This document shows, piece by piece, positions 36,214-43,271 of a stretch of 64,000 nucleotides of DNA. A program made the translations under genes and the position numbers. Within the stretch, counting starts at the first letter, position 1. Every line of letters begins with the position of its first letter. This DNA comes from Pseudomonas putida (GTDB lineage Bacteria; Pseudomonadota; Gammaproteobacteria; Pseudomonadales; Pseudomonadaceae): assembly GCF_026625125.1 (NCBI RefSeq), contig NZ_CP113097.1:186001-250000 (forward strand), in the 5' to 3' direction. Under the pieces are notes generated by a model. It had not been told where the DNA came from, searched no databases, and saw only the letters and a list, made by a program, of their open reading frames with translations.

Positions 36214-36843
36214 ATGACCTACTTCAAATACAACCGCCTGAACAAAGACGACGCCGCCGTTCTGCTGGTCGACCACCAGGCTGGCCTGCTGTCCCTGGTC
36301 CGTGACATCGAACCGGATGCGTTCAAGAACAACGTGCTGGCCCTGGCGGACCTCGCCAAGTTCTTCAACCTGCCGACCATCCTCACCACCAGCTTCGAAC
36401 AAGGCCCCAACGGCCCGTTGGTACCGGAGCTCAAAGCACTGTTCCCGGACGCCCCGTACATCGCCCGCCCTGGCCAGATCAACGCCTGGGACAACGAAGA
36501 CTTCGTCAAGGCGGTGAAGGCCACCGGCAAGAAGCAGCTGATCATCGCCGGTGTGGTGACCGAGGTGTGTGTAGCCTTCCCGGCGCTGTCGGCACTGGAA
36601 GAAGAGTTCGAGGTGTTCGTGGTGACTGACGCTTCCGGCACCTTCAATGCCATGACCCGCGACGCTGCCCACGACCGCATGAGCCAGGCTGGCGCACAAC
36701 TGATGACCTGGTTCGGCGTGGCGTGTGAGCTGCATCGCGACTGGCGCAACGACGTCGAAGGGCTGGCGGCGCTGTGCTCCAACCACATCCCGGATTACCG
36801 CAACCTGATGACCAGCTACAACGCCTTCAACGCCGGCAAGTAA
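36214..36843 (+). CDS. ycaC: YcaC-like isochorismatase-fold hydrolase, copy 1
   Basis: Cysteine hydrolase of the isochorismatase superfamily, 209 residues, very close to E. coli YcaC (shared runs such as AAVLLVDHQAGLLSLVRDIEPD). Expected catalytic residues are visible: Asp20 (LLVDHQ) and Cys119 (TEVCVAF), with Arg85 in the ARPGQINAW segment near the usual basic position. The physiological substrate of YcaC is unknown. The start ATG follows TTAGGAGCACGACC. By reading, it differs from copy 2 (41852-42481) at only six residues (2, 3, 5, 36, 205, 206). It leads a likely operon with the next two genes. Confidence 0.92.
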   Translation: MTYFKYNRLNKDDAAVLLVDHQAGLLSLVRDIEPDAFKNNVLALADLAKFFNLPTILTTSFEQGPNGPLVPELKALFPDAPYIARPGQINAWDNEDFVKAVKATGKKQLIIAGVVTEVCVAFPALSALEEEFEVFVVTDASGTFNAMTRDAAHDRMSQAGAQLMTWFGVACELHRDWRNDVEGLAALCSNHIPDYRNLMTSYNAFNAGK

Positions 36844-36958
36844 GCCGACCGCCTCGGGCACCGGCAGCGGTGCCCGCCCAGGGCAGCACACTCATCCAAT
36901 CATCCGCCCGTCCGCCGTTGCACAGTGGATGCGGGCAAGCTCATCCCAAGGAACGCCG

Positions 36959-37525
36959 ATGAACACCGCATTCCAAGACAACCGCAAAGTAGTGACGCTG
37001 GTCATCCAGCACAAGGTCCGCGCCCAGGCACTGGCCAGCTACGAGGCTTGGCTCAAGCGTACGGTCAGCACCGCACGGCGCCAGCCGGGGCACCTCGACG
37101 TCAACGTGATCCGCCCGGACGACGGCGGGCTGCACTTCACCACCGTGGTGCGCTTCGCAGATGCCAGCCTCTTGCAGGCCTGGGTCAACTCCAGCGAGCG
37201 CCAGACGCTGGTCAACGAGGTGCTACCGCTGCTCGACGGCGGCGACCACACCCAGGTGCATGAAGACCCGGAGTTCTGGTTCACACCGCCCAGCATGACG
37301 TCCGCGCAACCGCCGCGCTGGAAGCAGGCCCTGCTGACCTACCTGGTGATCTGCCCGATGACCATGATCATTCCGCAATTGCTGGCGCCGTTCTTCACCC
37401 GCTTCCCGCAGTTTGGCGGGATGGTCACAGGCAACCTGATCGTCAACCTGTTCGTGATCCTGCCCGTGGTGTTTTTCATCATGCCCTGGGTAACCCGTCG
37501 TTGCGCCAACTGGCTGCGCAGCTGA
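36959..37525 (+). CDS. Antibiotic biosynthesis monooxygenase-domain protein with two C-terminal membrane helices
   Basis: A 188-residue protein. The N-terminal half (about 1-100) is an ABM ferredoxin-like domain (VVTLVIQHKVRAQALASYEAWLKRTVSTARRQPGHLDVNVIRP, HFTTVVRFADASLLQAWVNS). The C-terminal half has two membrane helices (QALLTYLVICPMTMIIPQLL; GNLIVNLFVILPVVFFIMPWV). This ABM-plus-anchor layout belongs to a recognised group of unknown function. The ATG at 36959 has CAAGGAACGCCG before it. Probably co-transcribed with the ycaC copy upstream and the hydrolase 38 bp downstream. Confidence 0.85.
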   Translation: MNTAFQDNRKVVTLVIQHKVRAQALASYEAWLKRTVSTARRQPGHLDVNVIRPDDGGLHFTTVVRFADASLLQAWVNSSERQTLVNEVLPLLDGGDHTQVHEDPEFWFTPPSMTSAQPPRWKQALLTYLVICPMTMIIPQLLAPFFTRFPQFGGMVTGNLIVNLFVILPVVFFIMPWVTRRCANWLRS

Positions 37526-37563
37526 TTCATCTCTCGACCAAGACACTTCAAGGAGATACAGAC

Positions 37564-38382
37564 ATGACTACGCTCGTTACCCGCGATGGCACTTCGATCT
37601 ATTACAAGGACTGGGGCAGCGGCAAGCCCGTGCTGTTCAGCCATGGCTGGCCGCTGGATGCCGACATGTGGGACTCGCAGATGGAGTACCTGGCCAGCCG
37701 CGGCTACCGCGCAATCGCCTTCGACCGCCGTGGTTTCGGCCGCTCGGGCCAGCCGTGGAACGGTTATGACTACGACACCTTCGCTGACGACATCGCCCAG
37801 CTGATCGAGCACCTCGACCTGCGCGACGTGACCCTGGTGGGCTTCTCCATGGGTGGCGGCGACGTCAGCCGCTACATCGCTCGCCACGGCAGCGCACGGG
37901 TTGCCGGGCTGGTGTTGCTGGGCGCGGTGACCCCGGTGTTCGGCAAGCGTGACGACAACCCGGACGGTGTCGACACCTCGGTATTCGATGGCATCAAGGC
38001 CGGCCTGCGGGCTGACCGGGCGCAGTTCATCGCTGATTTCGCCACGCCGTTCTATGGGCTGAACCATGGGCAGCAGGTGTCTCAGGGGGTGCAGACGCAG
38101 ACCCTGAACATTGCGCTGATGGCTTCGATCAAGGCCACGCTGGATTGCGTCAGTGCGTTCTCTGAAACCGACTTCCGCCCGGACATGGCCAAGATCGATG
38201 TACCGACCTTGGTGATCCACGGTGACGACGATCAGATCGTACCGTTCGAGACTACCGGCAAGCGGGCTGCGGAGTTGATTCGGGGGGCTGAGCTGAAGGT
38301 GTACAGCGGGGCGCCGCACGGGTTCGCAGTGACCCATGCGCAGCAGCTGAATGAGGATCTGCTGGCGTTCCTGAGCCGCTGA
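37564..38382 (+). CDS. Alpha/beta hydrolase, non-haem chloroperoxidase / arylesterase type
   Basis: A 272-residue alpha/beta hydrolase. The nucleophile elbow is GFSMGGGD, the oxyanion region is FSHGWPLDADMWD, the acid is in HGDDDQIVPFE and the histidine in GAPHGFAVTH. This is the cofactor-free perhydrolase/esterase group that also shows haloperoxidase activity in vitro. The start follows AAGGAGATACAGAC. It lies between the ABM gene and the amidohydrolase gene, suggesting joint processing of an ester or amide. Confidence 0.92.
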   Translation: MTTLVTRDGTSIYYKDWGSGKPVLFSHGWPLDADMWDSQMEYLASRGYRAIAFDRRGFGRSGQPWNGYDYDTFADDIAQLIEHLDLRDVTLVGFSMGGGDVSRYIARHGSARVAGLVLLGAVTPVFGKRDDNPDGVDTSVFDGIKAGLRADRAQFIADFATPFYGLNHGQQVSQGVQTQTLNIALMASIKATLDCVSAFSETDFRPDMAKIDVPTLVIHGDDDQIVPFETTGKRAAELIRGAELKVYSGAPHGFAVTHAQQLNEDLLAFLSR

Positions 38383-38402
38383 GCAGGCTAGGGCCGCGTT
38401 GC

Positions 38403-38502
38403 CGCCCATCGCCGGCAAGCCGGCTCCTACCTCGGCCGCATCCGCTTCAAGCCCTGTGCGGTGCCTGTGGAAGCCGGCTTGCCGGCGAAGAGGCCGGCCC
38501 TG
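38403..38502. repeat. Inverted REP pair before the amidohydrolase gene
   Basis: A REP core (CCATCGCCGGCAAGCCGGCTCC) and its inverted partner (GAAGCCGGCTTGCCGGCGAAGAGGCC) lie in the 253-bp gap. They may separate the upstream operon from the amidohydrolase transcript. Confidence 0.75.
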
Positions 38503-38635
38503 CCAGCACAAAACGTGAACAGGGCTAACCTTCTTCAACCCACCGCACATCCATGCAATCCCTAGCCAGGCTTGAAGCGGCATGCTCCGCAGTTGCCGCT
38601 GCCGCTGCCGCCGCCGCACCCAGACGGAGAAGACC

Positions 38636-40618
38636 ATGTCCCAGGACCCCAACGACAAGACCCGTCGCCAGTTCCTTGCCACCAGTACCGTGCTCGGTGC
38701 CGCCGGCGCGCTCTGGTCCGCATTGCCCTTCACCGGCGCCGCCGGCTCCGCCCACGCATCCATCCAAGGAGGTTCCATGACCGCCGACCTGATCCTGTTC
38801 AACGGCAAACTGCATACAGTCGACCGTGAAAAGCCCACCGCCACTGCCGTCGCAATCAAAGACGGCCGCTTCATTGCCGTGGGCAACGACGCCGAGGCCA
38901 TGGCCCACAAGGGTGCTGCCACGCAGATCATCGACCTGAAGCAGCGCACGGTGATCCCGGGCCTGAACGACTCGCACCTGCACCTGATCCGCGGCGGTCT
39001 GAACTACAACCTTGAACTGCGTTGGGAAGGTGTACCGTCGGTAGCCGATGCCCTGCGCATACTCAAGGACCAGGCGGCGCGCACCCCAACGCCGCAATGG
39101 GTGCGCGTGGTCGGTGGCTGGAACGAATTCCAGTTCGCTGAAAAACGCATGCCCACCCTGGAAGAAATCAACCAGGCTGCGCCCGATACCCCGGTGTTTC
39201 TGCTGCACCTGTACGACCGCGCACTGCTCAACCGCGCCGCGCTCAAGGCCGTGGGCTACAGCAAGGACACGCCGAACCCACCGGGCGGTGAAATTCAGCG
39301 CGACAAGTTCGGCAACCCGACTGGCATGCTCATCGCCCGCCCCAACGCGATGATCCTTTACGCAACCTTGGCCAAAGGACCTAAGCTGCCGCTGGAATAC
39401 CAGGTCAACTCGACCCGCCAGTTCATGCGTGAGCTCAACCGCCTGGGCCTGACCAGCGCCATCGACGCAGGGGGCGGCTACCAGAACTTCCCCGACGACT
39501 ACGCGGTGATTCAGGAACTGGCCGACAACGACCAGCTGACGGTGCGCATCGCCTACAACCTGTTCACCCAAAAGCCCAAGGAAGAGCTGGACGACTTCAG
39601 GAAGTGGACTTCCAGTGTCAAGCTGCACAGCGGCACCGACTTCCTGCGCCATAACGGCGCCGGTGAGATGCTGGTGTTCTCAGCCGCCGACTTCGAGGAC
39701 TTCCTCGAACCGCGCCCGGACCTGCCGCAAACCATGGAAGAGGAGCTGGAACCGGTGGTGCGCCACCTGGTCGAGCAGCGCTGGCCGTTCCGCCTGCACG
39801 CCACCTACAACGAATCGATCACGCGCATGCTCGACGTGTTCGAGAAGGTCAACCGCGATATCCCGTTCAACGGGTTGCCCTGGTTCTTCGACCATGCCGA
39901 GACCATCACGCCTCAGAACATCGAGCGCGTGCGTGCGTTGGGCGGCGGTATTGCCATCCAGGACCGCATGGCGTTCCAGGGTGAGTACTTCGTCGATCGC
40001 TACGGTGCGAAGGCCGCCGAGCAGACCCCGCCGATCAAGCGCATGCTCGAAATGGGTGTGCCTGTGGGCGCCGGTACCGACGCCACCCGGGTCTCCAGTT
40101 ACAACCCTTGGACGTCGCTGTACTGGTTGGTCAGCGGCAAGACGGTGGGCGGCATGGAGCTGTACCCGGAGGGCCTGAGCCGCGATACCGCGCTGCAACT
40201 GTTCACCCAGGGCAGCGCGTGGTTCTCCAGCGAGCAGGGCAAGAAAGGCCAGATCAAGGTTGGCCAGCTGGCGGACCTGGCGGCGCTGTCGCTGGATTTC
40301 TTCAGCGTTGATGAAGAGGCGATCAAGGGCATCGAGTCGGTACTGACTATCGTCGACGGCAAGGTCGTGTACGGCGCTGGCGAATTCGACAAGCTCGGCC
40401 CGCCACAGGTACCGGTATTGCCGGAGTGGTCGCCAGTGGTCAAGGTGCCGGGGCACTGGCGCGTGGGTACGCCCTCATTGGCTGCAGCGGTGCACCAGTG
40501 CAGCGGGCCTTGCGGGGTGCATGCGCACAGCCATGAAAAAGCCCGGCATTCGAGTGTGCCGGTGAATGACTACCAGGGCTTCTGGGGGGCCTTGGGCTGT
40601 TCGTGCTTTGCGTTTTGA
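38636..40618 (+). CDS. Tat-exported amidohydrolase (YtcJ-like, amidohydrolase family 3)
   Basis: A 660-residue metal-dependent amidohydrolase. The start MSQDPNDKTRRQFLATSTVLGAAG carries a twin-arginine signal peptide (RRQFLA) ending near SAHA (about residue 40). The catalytic part starts at MTADLILFNGKLHTVD and keeps the metal motif DSHLHL and, late, GAGTDATRVSSYNPW. The C-terminal tail is rich in Cys and His (CSGPCGVHAHSHEKARH; GCSCFAF). An internal ATG at 38777 has a perfect AAGGAGG site and would give a cytosolic form. The substrate is unknown. Confidence 0.9.
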   Translation: MSQDPNDKTRRQFLATSTVLGAAGALWSALPFTGAAGSAHASIQGGSMTADLILFNGKLHTVDREKPTATAVAIKDGRFIAVGNDAEAMAHKGAATQIIDLKQRTVIPGLNDSHLHLIRGGLNYNLELRWEGVPSVADALRILKDQAARTPTPQWVRVVGGWNEFQFAEKRMPTLEEINQAAPDTPVFLLHLYDRALLNRAALKAVGYSKDTPNPPGGEIQRDKFGNPTGMLIARPNAMILYATLAKGPKLPLEYQVNSTRQFMRELNRLGLTSAIDAGGGYQNFPDDYAVIQELADNDQLTVRIAYNLFTQKPKEELDDFRKWTSSVKLHSGTDFLRHNGAGEMLVFSAADFEDFLEPRPDLPQTMEEELEPVVRHLVEQRWPFRLHATYNESITRMLDVFEKVNRDIPFNGLPWFFDHAETITPQNIERVRALGGGIAIQDRMAFQGEYFVDRYGAKAAEQTPPIKRMLEMGVPVGAGTDATRVSSYNPWTSLYWLVSGKTVGGMELYPEGLSRDTALQLFTQGSAWFSSEQGKKGQIKVGQLADLAALSLDFFSVDEEAIKGIESVLTIVDGKVVYGAGEFDKLGPPQVPVLPEWSPVVKVPGHWRVGTPSLAAAVHQCSGPCGVHAHSHEKARHSSVPVNDYQGFWGALGCSCFAF

Positions 40619-40671
40619 GCTGATGTGAAGAGTGGGCCCCCTGCGGTTATGCCAGCCAGTTAGTGTTATCA

Positions 40672-40720
40672 GGGCTGCTACGCAGCCCATCGCCGGCAAG
40701 CCGGCTCCCACCGCGACCGC
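40672..40720. repeat. REP element with a copy of the TGCCAG...CAGTTAG...GGGCTG motif before it
   Basis: A REP core (CCATCGCCGGCAAGCCGGCTCCCACC) follows the amidohydrolase gene. The 28 bases before it (about 40650-40677, TGCCAGCCAGTTAGTGTTAT then CAGGGCTG) recur at about 42983-43010 with two changes, also just before a REP. This extended unit therefore moved or was copied as a block. Confidence 0.65.
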
Positions 40721-40804
40721 GCAGTTCTTCAGGCGTCACCTCTGGTTGAATGATCCGGGACTGTGGGGCAAGCGTAGAACAAGGTTTTGTAAGCGTGTGC
40801 TGGT

Positions 40805-41716
40805 TCAGGCCATGTCGCTGATCGCGAATTCCTCCGCCAGGTGGTCGATCAGCGACCGCACCGACGGCAACAACCCACGCCGCGAAGGGAAAATGGCATG
40901 CACGATGCCGCAACGTGGGTGCCACTGCGGCAACAGCTCCACCAAACGGCCTTCGGCCAGATCTTCGCGCACTGCCACCCGTGGCAAGTGCGCGATACCC
41001 ACCCCCGCCACCACGAAATGGCGCAGGGCAAACAGGTCATCGGTGACCATGCGCGGTGTGTGCGGGATCACGATGCTGCGGCTCATGTCCTCGCCCTGGA
41101 ACAGCTCCCACTGGTAATCGCGCTGGGCGCTACCCCAGTGCACGCTGGGCAGCGTGCCGAGCAGCTGCGGGTCGAAGCCCTTGGGCAACTGCTGCAGATA
41201 CTGCGGGTGCCCCACCAGGCACTGGGTGCTGTTGCTCAGCACCTTCATCACCATGTCGGTGTTTTCCAGCGGCGGGAAGCGCACGCGCAGCGCCACGTCG
41301 AAGCCCTCGTGCAGCAGGTCGACGCGGCGGTTGGTGCTCTCGATGAACAGCTCTACCTGTGGGTACTTGAGCATGTAGCGGGTGAGCATTGGCCCGACCC
41401 AGGAGTTGAGCAGTGTGGTCGGGCAGCTGATGCGCACCAAGCCGCGCGGCTCGCTGCGGTTGCGCTCGATGATTTCCGCTGCACCTTCGGCCTCTACACG
41501 CATGGCCAGGCAACGGTTGTAGTAGGCCTGGCCGATCTCGGTGAGCGAGCAGTGCCGGCTGGTGCGGTGCAGCAGGCGCACGCCCAGGCGGTCCTCAAGG
41601 TCGGCGATGCGGCGGCTGAGTTTCGACTTGGGCATGTCCAGCGCCCGCCCGGCCGGGGCGAAGCCGCCGTGCTCGACCACCTGGGTGAAATAGTAGAGGG
41701 AGTTCAGGTCTTCCAA
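40805..41716 (-). CDS. LysR family regulator of the hydrolase island
   Basis: A 303-residue LysR regulator of the CrgA/DhcR-like group (LNSLYYFTQVVEHGGFAPAGRALDMPKSKLSRRIADLEDRLGVRLLHRTSRHCSLTEIG). The start is TTG at 41716, with CTGGAG eight bases upstream and no ATG in frame nearby. It is divergent from ycaC copy 2 and faces the amidohydrolase gene. The conserved box duplicated before both ycaC genes makes those its likely targets. The effector is unknown. Confidence 0.88.
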   Translation of the reverse strand: MEDLNSLYYFTQVVEHGGFAPAGRALDMPKSKLSRRIADLEDRLGVRLLHRTSRHCSLTEIGQAYYNRCLAMRVEAEGAAEIIERNRSEPRGLVRISCPTTLLNSWVGPMLTRYMLKYPQVELFIESTNRRVDLLHEGFDVALRVRFPPLENTDMVMKVLSNSTQCLVGHPQYLQQLPKGFDPQLLGTLPSVHWGSAQRDYQWELFQGEDMSRSIVIPHTPRMVTDDLFALRHFVVAGVGIAHLPRVAVREDLAEGRLVELLPQWHPRCGIVHAIFPSRRGLLPSVRSLIDHLAEEFAISDMA

Positions 41717-41733
41717 TGATCGTTCTCCAGGTG

Positions 41734-41851
41734 GAACGCTAAGGGCAATTTTCGCAGTCTACCGCTCTAAAGGTGATGATTTTAATCTGTGCCCATCAAC
41801 GCGAAACACCCCAGATTGCTGAAAAATTCATAAACCTCAGGAGCACAGAGC
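41734..41851 (+). promoter_or_regulatory. Divergent LysR/ycaC-2 control region, the second copy of the 36100-36213 element
   Basis: It carries the same blocks as the region before ycaC copy 1 (GAACGCTAA; TCTACCGCTCTAAAGGTG; CCCATCAACGCGAAACACCCC; AGGAGCAC). Since the LysR gene starts only 18 bp to the left, its operator should lie here. The AT-rich stretch TGATGATTTTAAT probably overlaps the promoter. Confidence 0.55.
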
Positions 41852-42481
41852 ATGAGCAAATTCACCTACAACCGCCTCAACAAAGACGACGCCGCCGTGC
41901 TACTGGTGGACCACCAGGCGGGGCTGCTGTCGCTGGTGCGTGACATCGAGCCGGACAAGTTCAAGAACAACGTGCTGGCCCTGGCGGACCTCGCCAAGTT
42001 CTTCAATCTGCCGACCATCCTCACCACCAGCTTCGAACAAGGCCCCAACGGCCCGCTGGTACCGGAGCTCAAAGCACTGTTCCCGGACGCCCCTTATATC
42101 GCCCGCCCTGGCCAGATCAACGCCTGGGACAATGAAGACTTCGTCAAGGCGGTGAAGGCCACCGGCAAGAAGCAACTGATCATCGCCGGTGTAGTGACCG
42201 AGGTGTGTGTAGCCTTCCCCGCGCTGTCGGCACTGGAAGAAGAGTTCGAGGTGTTCGTGGTGACCGATGCCTCCGGCACCTTCAACGCCATGACCCGCGA
42301 CGCCGCCCACGACCGCATGAGCCAGGCTGGCGCACAACTGATGACCTGGTTTGGTGTAGCGTGTGAGCTGCATCGCGACTGGCGCAACGATGTTGAAGGG
42401 CTGGCGGCGCTGTGCTCCAACCACATTCCGGATTATCGGAATTTGATGACCAGCTATAACGCGTTGACTGCTGGGAAGTAA
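41852..42481 (+). CDS. ycaC: YcaC-like isochorismatase-fold hydrolase, copy 2
   Basis: A 209-residue paralogue of the gene at 36214-36843, with the same Asp20 and Cys119 and only six residue differences by reading (S2, K3, T5, K36, L205, T206). The DNA is also nearly identical through the middle of the gene, including many synonymous positions, so the copies arose by recent duplication or are kept alike by gene conversion. Start ATG with CAGGAGCACAGAGC before it. It is a single-gene transcript ended by the hairpin at 42499-42523. Confidence 0.92.
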   Translation: MSKFTYNRLNKDDAAVLLVDHQAGLLSLVRDIEPDKFKNNVLALADLAKFFNLPTILTTSFEQGPNGPLVPELKALFPDAPYIARPGQINAWDNEDFVKAVKATGKKQLIIAGVVTEVCVAFPALSALEEEFEVFVVTDASGTFNAMTRDAAHDRMSQAGAQLMTWFGVACELHRDWRNDVEGLAALCSNHIPDYRNLMTSYNALTAGK

Positions 42482-42498
42482 TACACAGCAACTTGACG

Positions 42499-42523
42499 GA
42501 TGGCTCCTGCAAAAGGGGCCATC
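42499..42523 (+). terminator. Hairpin after ycaC copy 2
   Basis: GATGGCTCC-TGCAAAA-GGGGCCATC forms a stem of about eight pairs 18 bp after the stop codon, followed by GTTACTTG. This is a weak intrinsic terminator. Confidence 0.5.
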
Positions 42524-42529
42524 GTTACT

Positions 42530-42719
42530 TGATTCAGAAGTATTGTCAGCGGTTTACTGGAGCGCGAAACCACCTGCCATCCAGCGGCACTCGCTGGTGG
42601 AGGAACCCTGTCGATGGCTGGATCATCAACGTCGGGTGAGACCTCCACACCCTGGCTTGAGGGTGTATGAATATCAAGCATGATTACAGGGCCACTGGTG
42701 ACAGTGGCCCTTTTCTTTG
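42530..42719 (+). ncRNA. Candidate structured small RNA ending in an intrinsic terminator
   Basis: This stretch has no convincing reading frame but carries several hairpins: CCAGCG-GCACT-CGCTGG (about 42580-42597), ACACCCT-GGCTTG-AGGGTGT (about 42647-42666), and finally a textbook terminator at 42688-42719. It is preceded by its own termination hairpin after ycaC copy 2, so the final terminator implies a separate transcript. No known RNA family was recognised. It could also be the 3' relic of a lost gene. Confidence 0.3.
42688..42719 (+). terminator. Strong Rho-independent terminator with no gene upstream
   Basis: The stem GGGCCACTG-GTGA-CAGTGGCCC is a perfect 9-bp pair followed by TTTTCTTTG. 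It is separated from the ycaC stop codon by about 200 bp, so it probably serves a distinct RNA. Confidence 0.75.
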
Positions 42720-43047
42720 TTCGACAGTACACCGTATCGCTTGTAGAGCAGCTTCCCATGACGATGTTTGTTCAGTGCCTTTGCACCGCACTGCATGATG
42801 AAGGCGAGCCTATTGGTGCCATGGGTGTAAGCGACCCCCCACGCCTCGAACGGCCCGGTTGATGTACCCAGCGCTACTTTCCCATATCGCTAAGTAGCGT
42901 CTTGTCGTTTCTGGAAAACGTGACGGACACAGCTGCGCAAAATCCGAATGACGCCCAGCCAAAAAAGATGGCCTGAGACTAATGCCAGACAGTTAGCGTT
43001 ATCAGGGCTGTAATAGCCCGAGCGCTCGATGGGGCCAGCGAGTACTC
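42720..43047. other. Gene-free stretch, possible decayed coding sequence
   Basis: No intact gene. On the minus strand short frames read like coding debris (one ending TLLSDMGK at about 42885-42990, one reading LAFIMQCGAKALNKHRHGKLLYKRYG at about 42730-42830), but none has a start, a ribosome site or a family match I recognise. The left part has lower GC than the flanking genes. The TGCCAG...CAGTTAG...GGGCTG block and a REP pair follow. Confidence 0.3.
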
Positions 43048-43213
43048 GGGGCCGCTTTGCGGCCCATCGCCGACAAGCCCGGCTCCCACATGGATTGCGT
43101 CAGCTTTTAGAGATTGGGCAAGACGCTTGCTTCCTCAGGTAAAGCGCAGACCTGAAGAACAGCGCGGTTGGGGTGGGAGCCGGCTTGCCGGCGATGGGCC
43201 GCAAAGCGGCCCC
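43048..43213. repeat. Long REP cruciform with about 41-bp inverted arms
   Basis: The arms at 43048-43089 and 43173-43213 are inverted copies, almost perfect (one base inserted and one changed in the left arm: CCGACAAGCCCGG versus CCGGCAAGCCGG). Each arm holds a REP core plus GGGGCCGCTTTGCGGCCCATCG. The 83-bp middle holds no gene. It could extrude as a cruciform, and it ends the transcript of the Kef-type gene that follows on the minus strand. Confidence 0.8.
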
Positions 43214-43271
43214 GGATCACTTAACGGGCTGGCATTACGCCTGAGCCCTCTTTGTCTTCGACGTACAAGCC

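Noticed and set aside
42530..42719. Retron or group II intron RNA
   Set aside because: No reverse transcriptase gene nearby and no recognisable msr/msd or domain V sequence.
42454..42759. Minus-strand 101-codon frame after ycaC copy 2
   Set aside because: No ribosome site, composition unlike a protein, and it runs through two hairpins; read as non-coding.
43048..43213. CRISPR-like repeats
   Set aside because: The copies are inverted, not direct and regularly spaced, and no cas genes are present; they are REP elements.
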